Assembly (NCBI RefSeq): GCF_000426725.1
Contig: NZ_KE384560.1
Location: 62,001-126,000 of the forward strand
Direction of reading: 5' to 3'
From: Sporocytophaga myxococcoides DSM 11118
GTDB taxonomy: Bacteria; Bacteroidota; Bacteroidia; Cytophagales; Cytophagaceae
Length of the DNA: 64,000 bases
This document shows, piece by piece, positions 26,801-35,675 of this stretch (its first letter is position 1; each line of letters begins with the position of its first letter). The notes under the pieces are model-generated. The model made no database searches, was not told the DNA's origin, and saw nothing but the letters and a program-made list of their open reading frames with translations. Made by a program: the position numbers and the translations under genes.

Positions 26801-29800
26801 GTACCAATGCGGACAAAAGCTTCAAGTTGCCCATCTTTTGTATTGATATCCTCAGTTTCTGCGTGAACAAACATTCTGAGATTTTTGTAATTCAAAAGAT
26901 CCAGGTTGATGATCTTATATGCTGCACCTGCTTTTTTATCCGGAATATCCTCTGCACAAATTCTCAGAGATTGTTCATTCAACCTTCTGTTGTTCTGAGC
27001 TGTAGCATCCTGATCTCTTGAGAACCCAGGAGGTAGTACATAGGGAATTTTATTCCCTTCCACCTTACCGTTTTCTTCAATGCTGACAGTTGATATATTA
27101 ACAGGAGTTACTGAAGGTTCAAGAAACTCTCCTGTATTTTCATAAAGAGGTTCATTAAATGCTCTCCACTGACTTGCTACAAGCTGAAGTTTTACAAATC
27201 TCATTACAACAGGATCTTCGAATCCGGTAACATACATTCTCATAAATTTAATGGTTTTAAAACCATTAATATTTCCGACAATTGAGTCTGGCTCTCTGAT
27301 AGGAATCCTGAACTGGTACCAGGTAACGCCGCTATCTCCTGTTACTTTATCTACCACGTGGTTTTTACCAATTGCAAAATCATTTTCATTAATGTTGATT
27401 TTGTATTCGTAATATTCATCAAGGTCGTTGATAGTGTTGTCCGCATTTAAATCTTCATTATCAGGTAGGGTAGAGTTGGATTGAGTAAAATTATTCTCCC
27501 CCGCTGCGATAGGAGAGTTGTTCTCCATACCATTATAGTTTTTATAACGTTGCAGGACGCTTAGTGCTTCAGCATCATTCTCTTTACCAAGGTAGTGTCT
27601 GAAATTGTCACCAGATGGGTCGGCAAGAATTTTGTTTTTTGCATCCTGAGTGATGCCAGGAATGTTAGTTACTTTTGTAAGGAAGTTATTGAAATAACTT
27701 TCTTCAGAAGCATTGTCAAGTCCATCAAGACCTATGTCTTGCCTGCTTCTTGTAGAGGGTTCGGTATCAAATGCGTTGGTAAGGAATGTTCTGGTTGTTA
27801 CTTTCCCCCATTGGTTATTCTTCACTCCGTCGGCAGTGTCAGCATCTGTGGTAGGAAGTCCGTTTTCGAAAGCATGCTGCCCATCTTTCATGATATCTTC
27901 CGTGATGCTACCAAGGTTAAAGAATAATTGTCCGCCTTTGGTCACCATCTTGTTTTTACTATCATCTAGATAAACAGGCACTTTTGACTTAGGTGAGCTA
28001 GGGTTTGTTCCTTTCATAAAAGGATCCATCATCCAGAATTCTATGTATTGGATGTTTGCGTTGTCAAAGTCAATCTCATTACGGATGTCTCTTGTTATTG
28101 CACCCCAGTTCCTTGCAGGATTTTCAAATTCTCCGTCAGCATTCAGGTTCGGGTTAAAATTGTAAGGTCCTCTTTCTCTTGGAAAATATGCAAGGTCAAA
28201 GGTTACCTGGTTAAGAGTGTAAACCTGTCTATCTTGATTTGGAAAAATCTCCTGTGGTCTTACAATTCTGACAAAGTGGTTTTGGATGTGTTCCTCAAGA
28301 CCTTTAGGTACGCCTGTTCCACTGTTGCGGTAAAATACGTTGTCGATATTATACCATGCAAGTTTCGCTCTGCTATAAGTATACTCGGTAGTTGTGCTGT
28401 TGCTTTGAGGAAAGCGTTTTGGGGTACCTCCGAGTTTCCATCTCGACCATGAAGTGGTCAGGTCGATTGAAGTTTTTGCTCCTTCAAAGTCATCAATAAA
28501 AGCAGTACCTCCATTTTTGGAAACGGCTTTTGAATGGCCTGGAATAAGTTGAGCAACTTCACCGGCAGCAGTTATTGTAGAAATCGCTTTCGTCTGAATT
28601 CCTGGTAAAAGGTCAACCGCTTTAGTAAGGATTCTGGAATCTTTCTTAAAGTTAGCATCAAAGCCTAACATGGTGTTTTTGCTTGGCTCATCACCTATAC
28701 TAACCCTTGTAATATTTGGGGTCTCATTCTGGTGAAGGATAGTTGCGCCTAAAAGGATGTCGTCACTAATTTTATAGTCAAAGCGTGTTCCGAAGAAAGA
28801 CTTTCTTCTAAAGTTAAAAATGTCCTGCTTTTCGTATCTGATTTTAATTTCTTTGTTGGAAGCAAGAATACCCTCATTAATAATAGTTACTTTGCCTTGC
28901 GCATCAACTGTATAATCTACATCCTGAACAAGAGGTACACTTCCAGCGGTAACAATTAATGATCCTTGAGCTACATTTATACCTGGAAGCTGTACGGAAT
29001 TTGTTGCTGTAGACTGATAGCGGCCTTTCAGATAATATTTATTCTTAGAGGCAACAAGCATCGCATCTCTTTGGGTAGAGTCATAAAGCTCGGTAAAAAC
29101 GTATTTGTTGATCAGATTTTGTTCTGTAGCCGGATCAAAAAATCTGTTCATATTATTTCCAAAAGGCTCAAGTACAGGGAAAATAATCCTTCCGTATTTT
29201 GAATCTATGGTTACATCTTCCACATAGTCAAAGTTACCGTCTGCGATAGGGTCATTGTTCATGTTTAGCCTGTCTAGTCCGGTCATTTTAAGGATGGTTT
29301 TTCCTGAAGCAATTGTACCTTCCTGGAGCACAGGCAAATCAAGACCACTATAGTCATTTTTATAAATTACCCTAAGCTGGAAGTTGTCTCTTGTGAGCTG
29401 AGTTCCTCCTATCTGATAGATGTTTTTCATCATCAGATCCCATGTAGGCAGTCGGGTTTTAGTTGCAGAAGGTTTGATCAATTTCAGAATTATTAAAGAG
29501 TCACCTGTTATATTGGTGATGTCTTCATTCATTTCACCGACTTTATATGTCTTTCCTTGGTAGGTATATTCAAATGCCACCGCTACACCGGCATCTTCCT
29601 GTATCTGTGTATTCAGTGTAATATATCCAAGGTCTGGTTGAAATTTAAAGTCAGTAGGTAGTAATTTTCGAGCACTTTTAATGACTTCATAATCGGTCCC
29701 TTTGGTAAGGCCCTGACTGTTCAGGTTAAATTCCAAATTATCAGAAGTTCTGTAAGTTGTTACCTTACTGTAGAGGTTGTTACTCTCATTGGATGCAGCC

Positions 29801-30978
29801 TTATTAGTGTTTCCCTGCAGGTTTTTGTTATAAGGATTAGATTCGCCGAGATCAAGATAACCAACGACACTTCTCAGATTTTGTGTAGTATTGGCTCTAT
29901 TAGTTACATAAACGTCAACCCTGGTAATTTTCACTCCAGAGTTTAATACAGGTAAGCTGGCAAGAGAGCTTTCATAGTTGTTTCTGAAGAACTGTCCCAG
30001 GAAGAAGTGGCGTCTGTCTTCATAGTTGTCAGCTTTAATATTTATTTCACGAGCCTGTGAACCTCCTTGTAATCTTATTTCTTCACTTTTGCCTCGTTGG
30101 CTTGAGAATACTGAGGTAACAGATAATCTTCCGAATTGTAATTTTGTTTTAATACCAAAAAGATTCTGAGGCCCTTGCATAAGGACACTGTTTAATGGAA
30201 AGCTTACTGTACCCGCTTCTATCTTTTGTATGATATCTTCTTCAAATCCTGTATATTCAAGTTTAAGGTTGTTCTGAAAGTCAAATGTAGCCTTGGTATC
30301 CCAGTTGGCAGTAAGCTTAAGTTTTTCCCCAATCTTACCGACCACGTTCATACTGATTTGCTGGTCAAAGTCAAAACCTCCAGTTCTCTGTTGTCTTACA
30401 GGAATGTTGGGGTTATTAACACGTTGCCATTTCCCGCCAAAATCCAGCATTACCAGACCATTAGGTCTTATATCCACGAAGTTGCTTCCGAAAGGTCCTT
30501 CAAGTCCGCGCACATATATTTTGGGAATAAGGTTTCCTCTGGAAGAAACAGGAGTTTCGCCATCAAGACCTTGAGACTTAGATTTCCAGTAAGACTTCAT
30601 CATTTCTTTCTGACGATACTTTGAGTATTCTTCAAAAGTCATAGAAGAAGGAGGTCTATAATCAAAGTCACCTACTTTCTCATAGATATTATAATTATCC
30701 ATGCTGGAATCAAGCTCCACTTCTGTCTGCACATTGGTAGGGTTTTTTAGCAGGAAAGGAGATTTGGAGGATCTGTTAGAAAAAGGGTCACCCTCTCTGT
30801 CGCTTGGATTATAGTTAGGTCTTTTCTTTCTGTCTTTATTCTCTTCGGTGGAGTCACCGGGAGGTTCAGATCTTCTTAGTGTATAAGTGCTATTGCTGGG
30901 CTTTCCGAAGGAAACCCAGGTATAAAAAGTTACACAGCTAAGTGTTGCTACGAGTATATATTTATTCAGATTCAGCAC
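23851..30978 (-). CDS. sprA: SprA, type IX secretion outer-membrane translocon / gliding motility protein
   Basis: A 2375-residue protein, in line with Flavobacterium johnsoniae SprA (about 2400) and Porphyromonas Sov. SprA forms a 36-strand beta barrel in the outer membrane through which type IX secretion substrates leave, including gliding adhesins. The N-terminus has a signal-like helix (NLNKYILVATLSCVTFYTW), a Pro-rich charged linker, then long alternating beta segments with many aromatic girdle residues and a C-terminal last strand ending QLRFTLS. Mid-protein segments such as GFDFDQQISMNVVGKIGEKLKLTANWD are typical. The start is a GTG at 30978, 11 bases after the ruvA stop. It occupies 7.1 kb without frameshift. 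Confidence 0.95.
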   Translation of the reverse strand: MLNLNKYILVATLSCVTFYTWVSFGKPSNSTYTLRRSEPPGDSTEENKDRKKRPNYNPSDREGDPFSNRSSKSPFLLKNPTNVQTEVELDSSMDNYNIYEKVGDFDYRPPSSMTFEEYSKYRQKEMMKSYWKSKSQGLDGETPVSSRGNLIPKIYVRGLEGPFGSNFVDIRPNGLVMLDFGGKWQRVNNPNIPVRQQRTGGFDFDQQISMNVVGKIGEKLKLTANWDTKATFDFQNNLKLEYTGFEEDIIQKIEAGTVSFPLNSVLMQGPQNLFGIKTKLQFGRLSVTSVFSSQRGKSEEIRLQGGSQAREINIKADNYEDRRHFFLGQFFRNNYESSLASLPVLNSGVKITRVDVYVTNRANTTQNLRSVVGYLDLGESNPYNKNLQGNTNKAASNESNNLYSKVTTYRTSDNLEFNLNSQGLTKGTDYEVIKSARKLLPTDFKFQPDLGYITLNTQIQEDAGVAVAFEYTYQGKTYKVGEMNEDITNITGDSLIILKLIKPSATKTRLPTWDLMMKNIYQIGGTQLTRDNFQLRVIYKNDYSGLDLPVLQEGTIASGKTILKMTGLDRLNMNNDPIADGNFDYVEDVTIDSKYGRIIFPVLEPFGNNMNRFFDPATEQNLINKYVFTELYDSTQRDAMLVASKNKYYLKGRYQSTATNSVQLPGINVAQGSLIVTAGSVPLVQDVDYTVDAQGKVTIINEGILASNKEIKIRYEKQDIFNFRRKSFFGTRFDYKISDDILLGATILHQNETPNITRVSIGDEPSKNTMLGFDANFKKDSRILTKAVDLLPGIQTKAISTITAAGEVAQLIPGHSKAVSKNGGTAFIDDFEGAKTSIDLTTSWSRWKLGGTPKRFPQSNSTTTEYTYSRAKLAWYNIDNVFYRNSGTGVPKGLEEHIQNHFVRIVRPQEIFPNQDRQVYTLNQVTFDLAYFPRERGPYNFNPNLNADGEFENPARNWGAITRDIRNEIDFDNANIQYIEFWMMDPFMKGTNPSSPKSKVPVYLDDSKNKMVTKGGQLFFNLGSITEDIMKDGQHAFENGLPTTDADTADGVKNNQWGKVTTRTFLTNAFDTEPSTRSRQDIGLDGLDNASEESYFNNFLTKVTNIPGITQDAKNKILADPSGDNFRHYLGKENDAEALSVLQRYKNYNGMENNSPIAAGENNFTQSNSTLPDNEDLNADNTINDLDEYYEYKININENDFAIGKNHVVDKVTGDSGVTWYQFRIPIREPDSIVGNINGFKTIKFMRMYVTGFEDPVVMRFVKLQLVASQWRAFNEPLYENTGEFLEPSVTPVNISTVSIEENGKVEGNKIPYVLPPGFSRDQDATAQNNRRLNEQSLRICAEDIPDKKAGAAYKIINLDLLNYKNLRMFVHAETEDINTKDGQLEAFVRIGTDFKENYYEVSIPLFFTPQGSRDVNQIWRPENELDLRIADLIDVKVLGDKSGRILSSPFSQTVNGRKITVVGRPDISSVQTIMIGMRNPYSKDGQPKSACIWVDELRATNFQESPGWAATARANVKLADLATVSGSLRYTSAGFGTLEQKVSQRERNNTLQWGIQSNISLDKFLPQKLGLRLPLFLGYDREVISPKYDPLDPDVLMKTSLTRFGTNAERDAYKNLILTQTTRRAINLTNIQKVKTKKDAKSHLWDVENLALTLGYSDIKRTSSTVQDSTIKMYKVGLGYNFTSQAKPFEPFKNVKAFDKKYLKLIKDINFNFVPTTISFRGDLDRRTKTTVFYEASPIYGILSSPYYEKMFNFNRVYGLVWNLTKSLSVDYSANAYAIIDETAKYSPDSRENRDTIWRNLRNFGRMKDYNQSLGANYKVPFDKLPITDWVGADLRYTAGYTWNSGALYQRDTLGNSIRNERTIGVNGKINLEKIYNRVKFLRELNSPPPKKLPKPELKKDTTQRLPKPEMKGLKAVTKALISIKTVNFTYNLTQGILMPGYMPKPNFFGIGEGVDVSSMLPFILGDQDLQKFKREFSEKGYITKNAYFRNVTTPLTQVKTETINLRTALEPVKDLRIQIEASRTKASDYKEFFRVDSLPNSTNFVSDNPYRNGRYEVTFISIATAFQGKGSGGKYSSKTFDQFVENRRVIFARHQYSNPKDTAYSLNSQEVLIPAFIAAYSGKDASKVSLSSFPKIPLPNWRVDFSGLTRLDAIKKLFPSVIISHGYTSKYSVSSFTSSLAYGSKEINPNTDIENAPPSSIIDNKLVPVYVVDQVVIQETFAPLVGINVRTKGKMTYKVEYRKDRRLALSMSNAQIQENNKNDLVLGIGVAKTGFKFPFKWQGREIPPLKNELNVKLDVTVSDMKTVQRKIGDPAVVTNGNLNFQLRPTISYVVNTRVNLLFYFERTINTPRISSSYRRATTSFGVQLRFTLS

Positions 30979-30989
30979 TTGAAAAAAAA

Positions 30990-31586
30990 TTATGCTGTTT
31001 TAAGCGCTTGTTTAATTAAATTTTCCAAAGAGATATTATCTCCCTCTTTTTTTATAATGCTATCAATACTCTTTTCAGCAACATTTTTAGCGATGCCTAA
31101 TGTAATGAGTGCGGATAACGCTTCACCTCTGATTAAATTGTGTGAAGATTTTGTTAAGTTCAATAGTGCTTCGTTTCCAACTGGTTCTTTTTTGATTTTA
31201 TCTTTTAATTCCAGTACAATTCGCTGGGCAGTTTTAAGACCTATTCCTTTTATTGATTGTATTGTCCGTACGTCTTCCTGGACTATGGCTCTGCTTAATT
31301 CTTCTGCATTTAATGAAGAGATAATCATCATGGCAGTTCCAGGGCCTACACCAGAGATGGATATGAGGTCAAGAAAAATTTTTTTCTCTGCAATGTGAAA
31401 AAAACCAAAAAGTGTATGAGCATCTTCTTTAATATGCAAATAAGTATGAAGCTTAACCTTTTCTTCATCTTTAATTAAAGAATAAGTTTGCAGAGAAATT
31501 CTTATCTGGTAACCTATTCCGTTAGTTTCAATTATTACAAAGAATGGGTCTTTGAACGCTAATTTTCCCTCTATATATGCGATCAT
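30990..31586 (-). CDS. ruvA: Holliday junction branch migration protein RuvA
   Basis: A 198-residue DNA-binding subunit of the RuvAB branch-migration machine. Visible are the N-terminal OB-fold (MIAYIEGKLAFKDPFFVIIETNGIGYQI), the two helix-hairpin-helix motifs SGVGPGTAMMIIS and KGIGLKTAQRIVLELK, and the C-terminal RuvB-contact domain. Its ATG overlaps the maeB stop as ATGA, so translation is coupled. RuvB and RuvC are not in the window. Confidence 0.96.
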   Translation of the reverse strand: MIAYIEGKLAFKDPFFVIIETNGIGYQIRISLQTYSLIKDEEKVKLHTYLHIKEDAHTLFGFFHIAEKKIFLDLISISGVGPGTAMMIISSLNAEELSRAIVQEDVRTIQSIKGIGLKTAQRIVLELKDKIKKEPVGNEALLNLTKSSHNLIRGEALSALITLGIAKNVAEKSIDSIIKKEGDNISLENLIKQALKTA

Positions 31587-33862
31587 ATTTGCTGATTAAT
31601 TGTATGGTTCTGAGTATCTACCACAGCTATAGCTGCCATATTTACTATTTCTCTGATAGAGCTGCCAAGCTGAAGTATGTGCACAGGTTTTCTCATTCCC
31701 ATTAGTATTGGTCCGATTGTTTCAGCCTCTCCGATTTCCTGGAGAAGCTTATAGCAAATATTTCCTGCAGCCAGGTCCGGGAATATAAAAGTATTCGCAC
31801 CTTCCTGAGCCAGAGCGCTAAACGGGTAATTTTCCTGTTGAAGTTTTGTGTTCAATGCGATATTTGCCTGAATGTCTCCCTCTATAACGAGCTCCGGGAA
31901 CTTTTCTTTTGCAATTCTTGTTGCCTTTGCAGATTTTTCCGGTACTATCCCTTTAGATGATCCAAAATTTGAATAGGAGAGTACTGCAATACGTGGAGTG
32001 AAATCAAAAAAACGGACTGCATTGGCAGTTAATCCTATCAATTCAGCCAATTCTTCTGCATTCGGATTTTCATTTACTGTTGTATCTGCAAAAAAGTATG
32101 GTCCTTTTTTATTAAGAATGATATACATCCCGGCTACTTTTTTGGTACCTGGTGCTACTCCGATCACTTGCAGAGCAGGCTTAATTGAAGTTGCATAATC
32201 TTTAGTTAATCCTGTGATGAAACAATCAGCCTCTCCCTCGTCCACTAGCATAGCTCCGAAATAATTCCGGTCACGCATCATCTTTTTAGCCTCTTCCGGC
32301 GTGATGCCCTTTCTTTGACGCTTTTTATAGAATTTCTCTCCAAAGCTATAGCGTTTCTCTCTCTCTTCAATCGGGCTAATAATTTCACATCCCGTAAGAT
32401 CAATCATATATTCATGACTCATCTTCCTGATCTTTTCCTTATTGCCAAGTAATACCGGTGTACCTATACCTTCATCAACTATAGTTTGTGCAGCTTTAAG
32501 TATTTTGAAATGCTCACCTTCTGCAAGTACGATTCTTTTAGGATTTTGCCTGGCTCTGCTAAAGATGCGGTTCATCAGTTTCTCATCTTTGCCTATTTTC
32601 TGCAGCAACTGATCGTGATATAAATCCCAATCAGTGATCTGACTTTGAGCTACACCTGACTCCATAGCAGCTTTAGCTACTGCAGGAGATATCGTGGTGA
32701 TAAGTCTTGGGTCAAGCGGTTTTGGAATAAGGTAAGTTTTGCCAAAAGAAATTTTTTCATCTCCATAGGCTTTATTCACAATTTCCGGAACTGGTTCTTT
32801 AGCCAGGTCGGCAATGGCTTTCACTGCTGCCCGCTTCATGGCTTCATTGATATCCGTTGCTCTAACGTCCATAGCTCCTCTGAAAATATATGGAAATCCC
32901 AGAACATTATTTACTTGATTAGGAAAATCGGATCTGCCTGTAGCTATAATGGCGTCAGGCCTTGCTTCAAGTGCGGAAGTATAATCTATCTCAGGTACAG
33001 GATTGGCCAATGCGAAGATAATAGGCTGCTTAGCCATTTTTTTCACCATCTCTTTGGTGAGAATATTTCCAGCGGATAGGCCAATAAAAATGTCAGCACC
33101 TTCAATTGCCTCGTCAAGTGTATATACATTTCGGTCTGTGGCAAATTGAGTCGTTACAGGGTTCAGGTCAGTTCGGTCTTTTCTCAGAACACCATTAACA
33201 TCAAGCATTGTGATGTTTTCCAACTTTGCCCCAAGGTCCAGGTAGATTTTTGTGCATGCAATAGCTGCTGCGCCGGCACCACTAATTGTGAAGCGTACAG
33301 ATTCTATATTTTTCTGAACAAGCTCAAGTGCATTTAGCAATGCCGCCCCTGAGATGATTGCCGTGCCGTGCTGATCGTCGTGCATGACAGGTATATTCAT
33401 TTGTTCACGGAGCTTTTGCTCTATTACAAAACATTCCGGAGCTTTGATATCCTCCAGGTTAATACCACCAAATGTCGGCTCCAGAGATTTTACTATTCTT
33501 ACAAATTCATCAGGGTCTGTACTGTCGATTTCTATATCGAATACATCAATGCCTGCGAATTTTTTAAACAAAACGCCTTTGCCTTCCATTACAGGCTTAG
33601 ATGCGTCTGGTCCGATATTGCCTAGTCCAAGTACTGCAGTACCATTGGAAATTACTCCTACAAGATTTCCTTTTGCAGTGTATTTGTAAACCTCTTCTTT
33701 ATTCTGATGAATTTCTTTACAAGGCTCTGCTACACCAGGGGAGTATGCCAGTGCGAGGTCGAGCTGGGAAGAGAGCATTTTAGTAGGTACTACTTCAATC
33801 TTTCCTGGCTGTCCTTGACTATGATAGTTAAGGGCATCCTCTCTTCTTATATGAATAGCCAT
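31583..33862 (-). CDS. maeB: NADP-dependent malic enzyme with C-terminal phosphotransacetylase-like domain
   Basis: A 759-residue MaeB-type enzyme that oxidises malate to pyruvate and CO2. The malic domain fills residues 1-430 (SPGVAEPCKEI, GNGTAVLGLGNIG-type turn, MHDDQHGTAIIS metal-binding segment, NAD(P) fold with GAGAAAIAC). Residues about 440-759 resemble phosphotransacetylase and in MaeB are regulatory, binding acetyl-CoA or acetyl phosphate, not catalytic. It is the first gene of the operon leading to ruvA, sprA, gcvH and the VanZ-like gene, and a promoter candidate lies 55-90 bases upstream. Confidence 0.95.
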   Translation of the reverse strand: MAIHIRREDALNYHSQGQPGKIEVVPTKMLSSQLDLALAYSPGVAEPCKEIHQNKEEVYKYTAKGNLVGVISNGTAVLGLGNIGPDASKPVMEGKGVLFKKFAGIDVFDIEIDSTDPDEFVRIVKSLEPTFGGINLEDIKAPECFVIEQKLREQMNIPVMHDDQHGTAIISGAALLNALELVQKNIESVRFTISGAGAAAIACTKIYLDLGAKLENITMLDVNGVLRKDRTDLNPVTTQFATDRNVYTLDEAIEGADIFIGLSAGNILTKEMVKKMAKQPIIFALANPVPEIDYTSALEARPDAIIATGRSDFPNQVNNVLGFPYIFRGAMDVRATDINEAMKRAAVKAIADLAKEPVPEIVNKAYGDEKISFGKTYLIPKPLDPRLITTISPAVAKAAMESGVAQSQITDWDLYHDQLLQKIGKDEKLMNRIFSRARQNPKRIVLAEGEHFKILKAAQTIVDEGIGTPVLLGNKEKIRKMSHEYMIDLTGCEIISPIEEREKRYSFGEKFYKKRQRKGITPEEAKKMMRDRNYFGAMLVDEGEADCFITGLTKDYATSIKPALQVIGVAPGTKKVAGMYIILNKKGPYFFADTTVNENPNAEELAELIGLTANAVRFFDFTPRIAVLSYSNFGSSKGIVPEKSAKATRIAKEKFPELVIEGDIQANIALNTKLQQENYPFSALAQEGANTFIFPDLAAGNICYKLLQEIGEAETIGPILMGMRKPVHILQLGSSIREIVNMAAIAVVDTQNHTINQQI

Positions 33863-34150
33863 AATTTTAGTAAATAATTCGGGTTGTTTTTTTTAAGAGA
33901 AGAATTAATTCATTAAAAAAATGTAGGAAGTGCTTTGAACTGTATGCAAAAGAATTTTTGAATCTACTCGCGACAATCTGATCTTCTGAATTTCTTAATT
34001 TGTAATCCCCTTTTAAAAATTTGTTTTATAAAGAGTAAAAATAACTAATTAATCTTAAACAATTGTAAGTTTTAATGGCTGAGTTTTGACAGGAATAGGC
34101 TTAAAAATCAAAGTAAAAAGGAATAATAAAAATGAGCTGGGGAAATAAAA
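33863..34150. other. Intergenic region between the maeB and lytic transglycosylase transcripts
   Basis: About 290 bases, AT-rich. The maeB-proximal part holds a promoter candidate (33918-33951) and the far end leads into the lytic transglycosylase terminator. The middle (33960-34140) shows no supported ORF or RNA fold. Confidence 0.5.
33918..33951 (-). promoter_or_regulatory. Promoter candidate of the maeB-ruvA-sprA operon
   Basis: On the minus strand, TTTTG (33951-33947), 21 bases, then TACATTTT (33925-33918). This matches TTTG-N19-21-TAnnTTTG in all but the last base of the -7 element and lies 55 bases upstream of the maeB ATG. Confidence 0.45.
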
Positions 34151-34192
34151 AAATGCTAAGTTTTAATTGTATTCTTTTAAAACTTAGCATTT
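34144..34192 (-). terminator. Terminator of the tatA-gatA-lytic transglycosylase operon
   Basis: AAATGCTAAGTTTTAA (34151-34166) and TTAAAACTTAGCATTT (34177-34192) form a perfect 16-base stem with a 10-base loop; on the minus strand it is followed by a T-rich run. It begins 22 bases after the transglycosylase stop. Confidence 0.9.
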
Positions 34193-34213
34193 GAAAATTT
34201 GTATCCGAGCTTG

Positions 34214-35674
34214 TTAGCTCATTATTAATTTTTGTCCGACTTTGATGTCGTTAGACTTAAGATTATTCAGTTTTTTTAGTTTTTCAACCGGGATATTGTT
34301 GGATTTGGAAATAGTCCAAAGAGTGTCACCTGGCTGTACGTAATATACTTTCTTTTTAGGGACATATTTCTTCTTATTACTCTCTGTGTGCTTTGCCAAT
34401 GTTGGCTTTTCCATTATAAATCCACCTTTGTAGATGGTAAGCTTTTGTCCTGACTTAATGCTAGAGCCTTTAAGCTTATTCCATTTTTTAAGGTCAGAAA
34501 GACTTACTTCATATTTGTCTGCAATTTTAGAAAGTACATCACCTTTCTTTACGGTATAATAAACCTTTTTCTTTTGTGCAGTAGCAACTTCACGAGATTT
34601 ATTTTCAGATGAAGGCTTTGTGCTGGCAAGCTGTACCGATGGTTGGGCAAGATCTTCGTCATTTTCATCACCAGATCTTTTTGAGCTTTCATCCAGAATA
34701 GCCAGTTTGTTCATCGCAAAATATTCAGATTTATCTGAAGGTATTCTGACGTGGAAAGGGTAATTGTCCGGAAGATAATTTCTTTTTATAGCTGGATTCA
34801 ACTTAGTGAATTCATCTTTGCAGATATTCAGTTGATCACAGAACATATCAAGATTTACATATTGATTGATATGCACTGTATCGAAGCGAATAGGATATTC
34901 CAGTGAGTCTGCGAAGATATTATGATCCTGCATGTGGTTCATTGTGTAGGTTAGGGCTACGAACTGAGGAACATATCCTCTGGTTTCCTGTGGAAGGAAG
35001 TTATAAATTTCCCAGAAAGTATCCTTGTATCCTGATTTTCTGATAGCTTTTCTGACATTACCAGGGCCACAGTTATAGGAGGCCAAGGCTAATTCCCAGT
35101 CATCAAAAATATTGTAAAGGTCTTTAAGATATCTGCACGCAGCTTCTGTTGCCTTGTATGGATCTAGTCTTTCATCCACATACTGATCTTGTTTCAGTTT
35201 GTAGATTTTGCCAGTGCTTGGCATAAACTGCCATAGACCTGCAGCTCCTGCTCTTGATATTGCTTTAGGATTAAGCCCTGATTCAACAATTGCCAGGTAT
35301 TTTAATTCCTGAGGCATATTGTGTCTTTTTAGAGCTTCTTCAAAAATTTCGAAATACAGGCGTTTTCTGCGTTCCATTACGACAGAATAGTGTCTGTTAC
35401 GAACTGTGAAATAATCGATGAAACCTCTAATTTTTTTATTAAAGGTAAGTTTTACATTTTTTTCCAGACATTTTAATCTGTCTGCAATCAACTCATCCGG
35501 AACTTCAGGAATACTATCGGCAACTGCCACTGTTGTTTCCTCAGGTTGAGGCGCAACATTGGTAGTCGTATCTTGTTCAGTTGTAAACTGTCCATAAGAA
35601 ACAGTTGACAGTAAAGTGCAAACAACAAGGATTAACCCCTTTAACTTTCCAGACTTGTTGAATAATTTTTCCAT
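34214..35674 (-). CDS. Membrane-bound lytic murein transglycosylase (MltD-like) with two LysM domains
   Basis: Cleaves peptidoglycan glycan strands in the periplasm. The 486-residue protein has a signal peptide (to about 29), an SLT domain at about 120-260 with catalytic Glu131 in VESGLNPKAISRAGAAGLWQF and the AS(Y)NCGPGNV motif, a linker, and two LysM peptidoglycan-binding domains at about 370-415 (VYYTVKKGDVLSKIADKY) and 440-485 (VYYVQPGDTLWTISKSN). No lipobox cysteine is present, unlike E. coli MltD, so it may be soluble. Start ATG 35674 lies one base beyond the gatA stop; it ends the operon. Confidence 0.94.
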   Translation of the reverse strand: MEKLFNKSGKLKGLILVVCTLLSTVSYGQFTTEQDTTTNVAPQPEETTVAVADSIPEVPDELIADRLKCLEKNVKLTFNKKIRGFIDYFTVRNRHYSVVMERRKRLYFEIFEEALKRHNMPQELKYLAIVESGLNPKAISRAGAAGLWQFMPSTGKIYKLKQDQYVDERLDPYKATEAACRYLKDLYNIFDDWELALASYNCGPGNVRKAIRKSGYKDTFWEIYNFLPQETRGYVPQFVALTYTMNHMQDHNIFADSLEYPIRFDTVHINQYVNLDMFCDQLNICKDEFTKLNPAIKRNYLPDNYPFHVRIPSDKSEYFAMNKLAILDESSKRSGDENDEDLAQPSVQLASTKPSSENKSREVATAQKKKVYYTVKKGDVLSKIADKYEVSLSDLKKWNKLKGSSIKSGQKLTIYKGGFIMEKPTLAKHTESNKKKYVPKKKVYYVQPGDTLWTISKSNNIPVEKLKKLNNLKSNDIKVGQKLIMS

Positions 35675-35675
35675 A

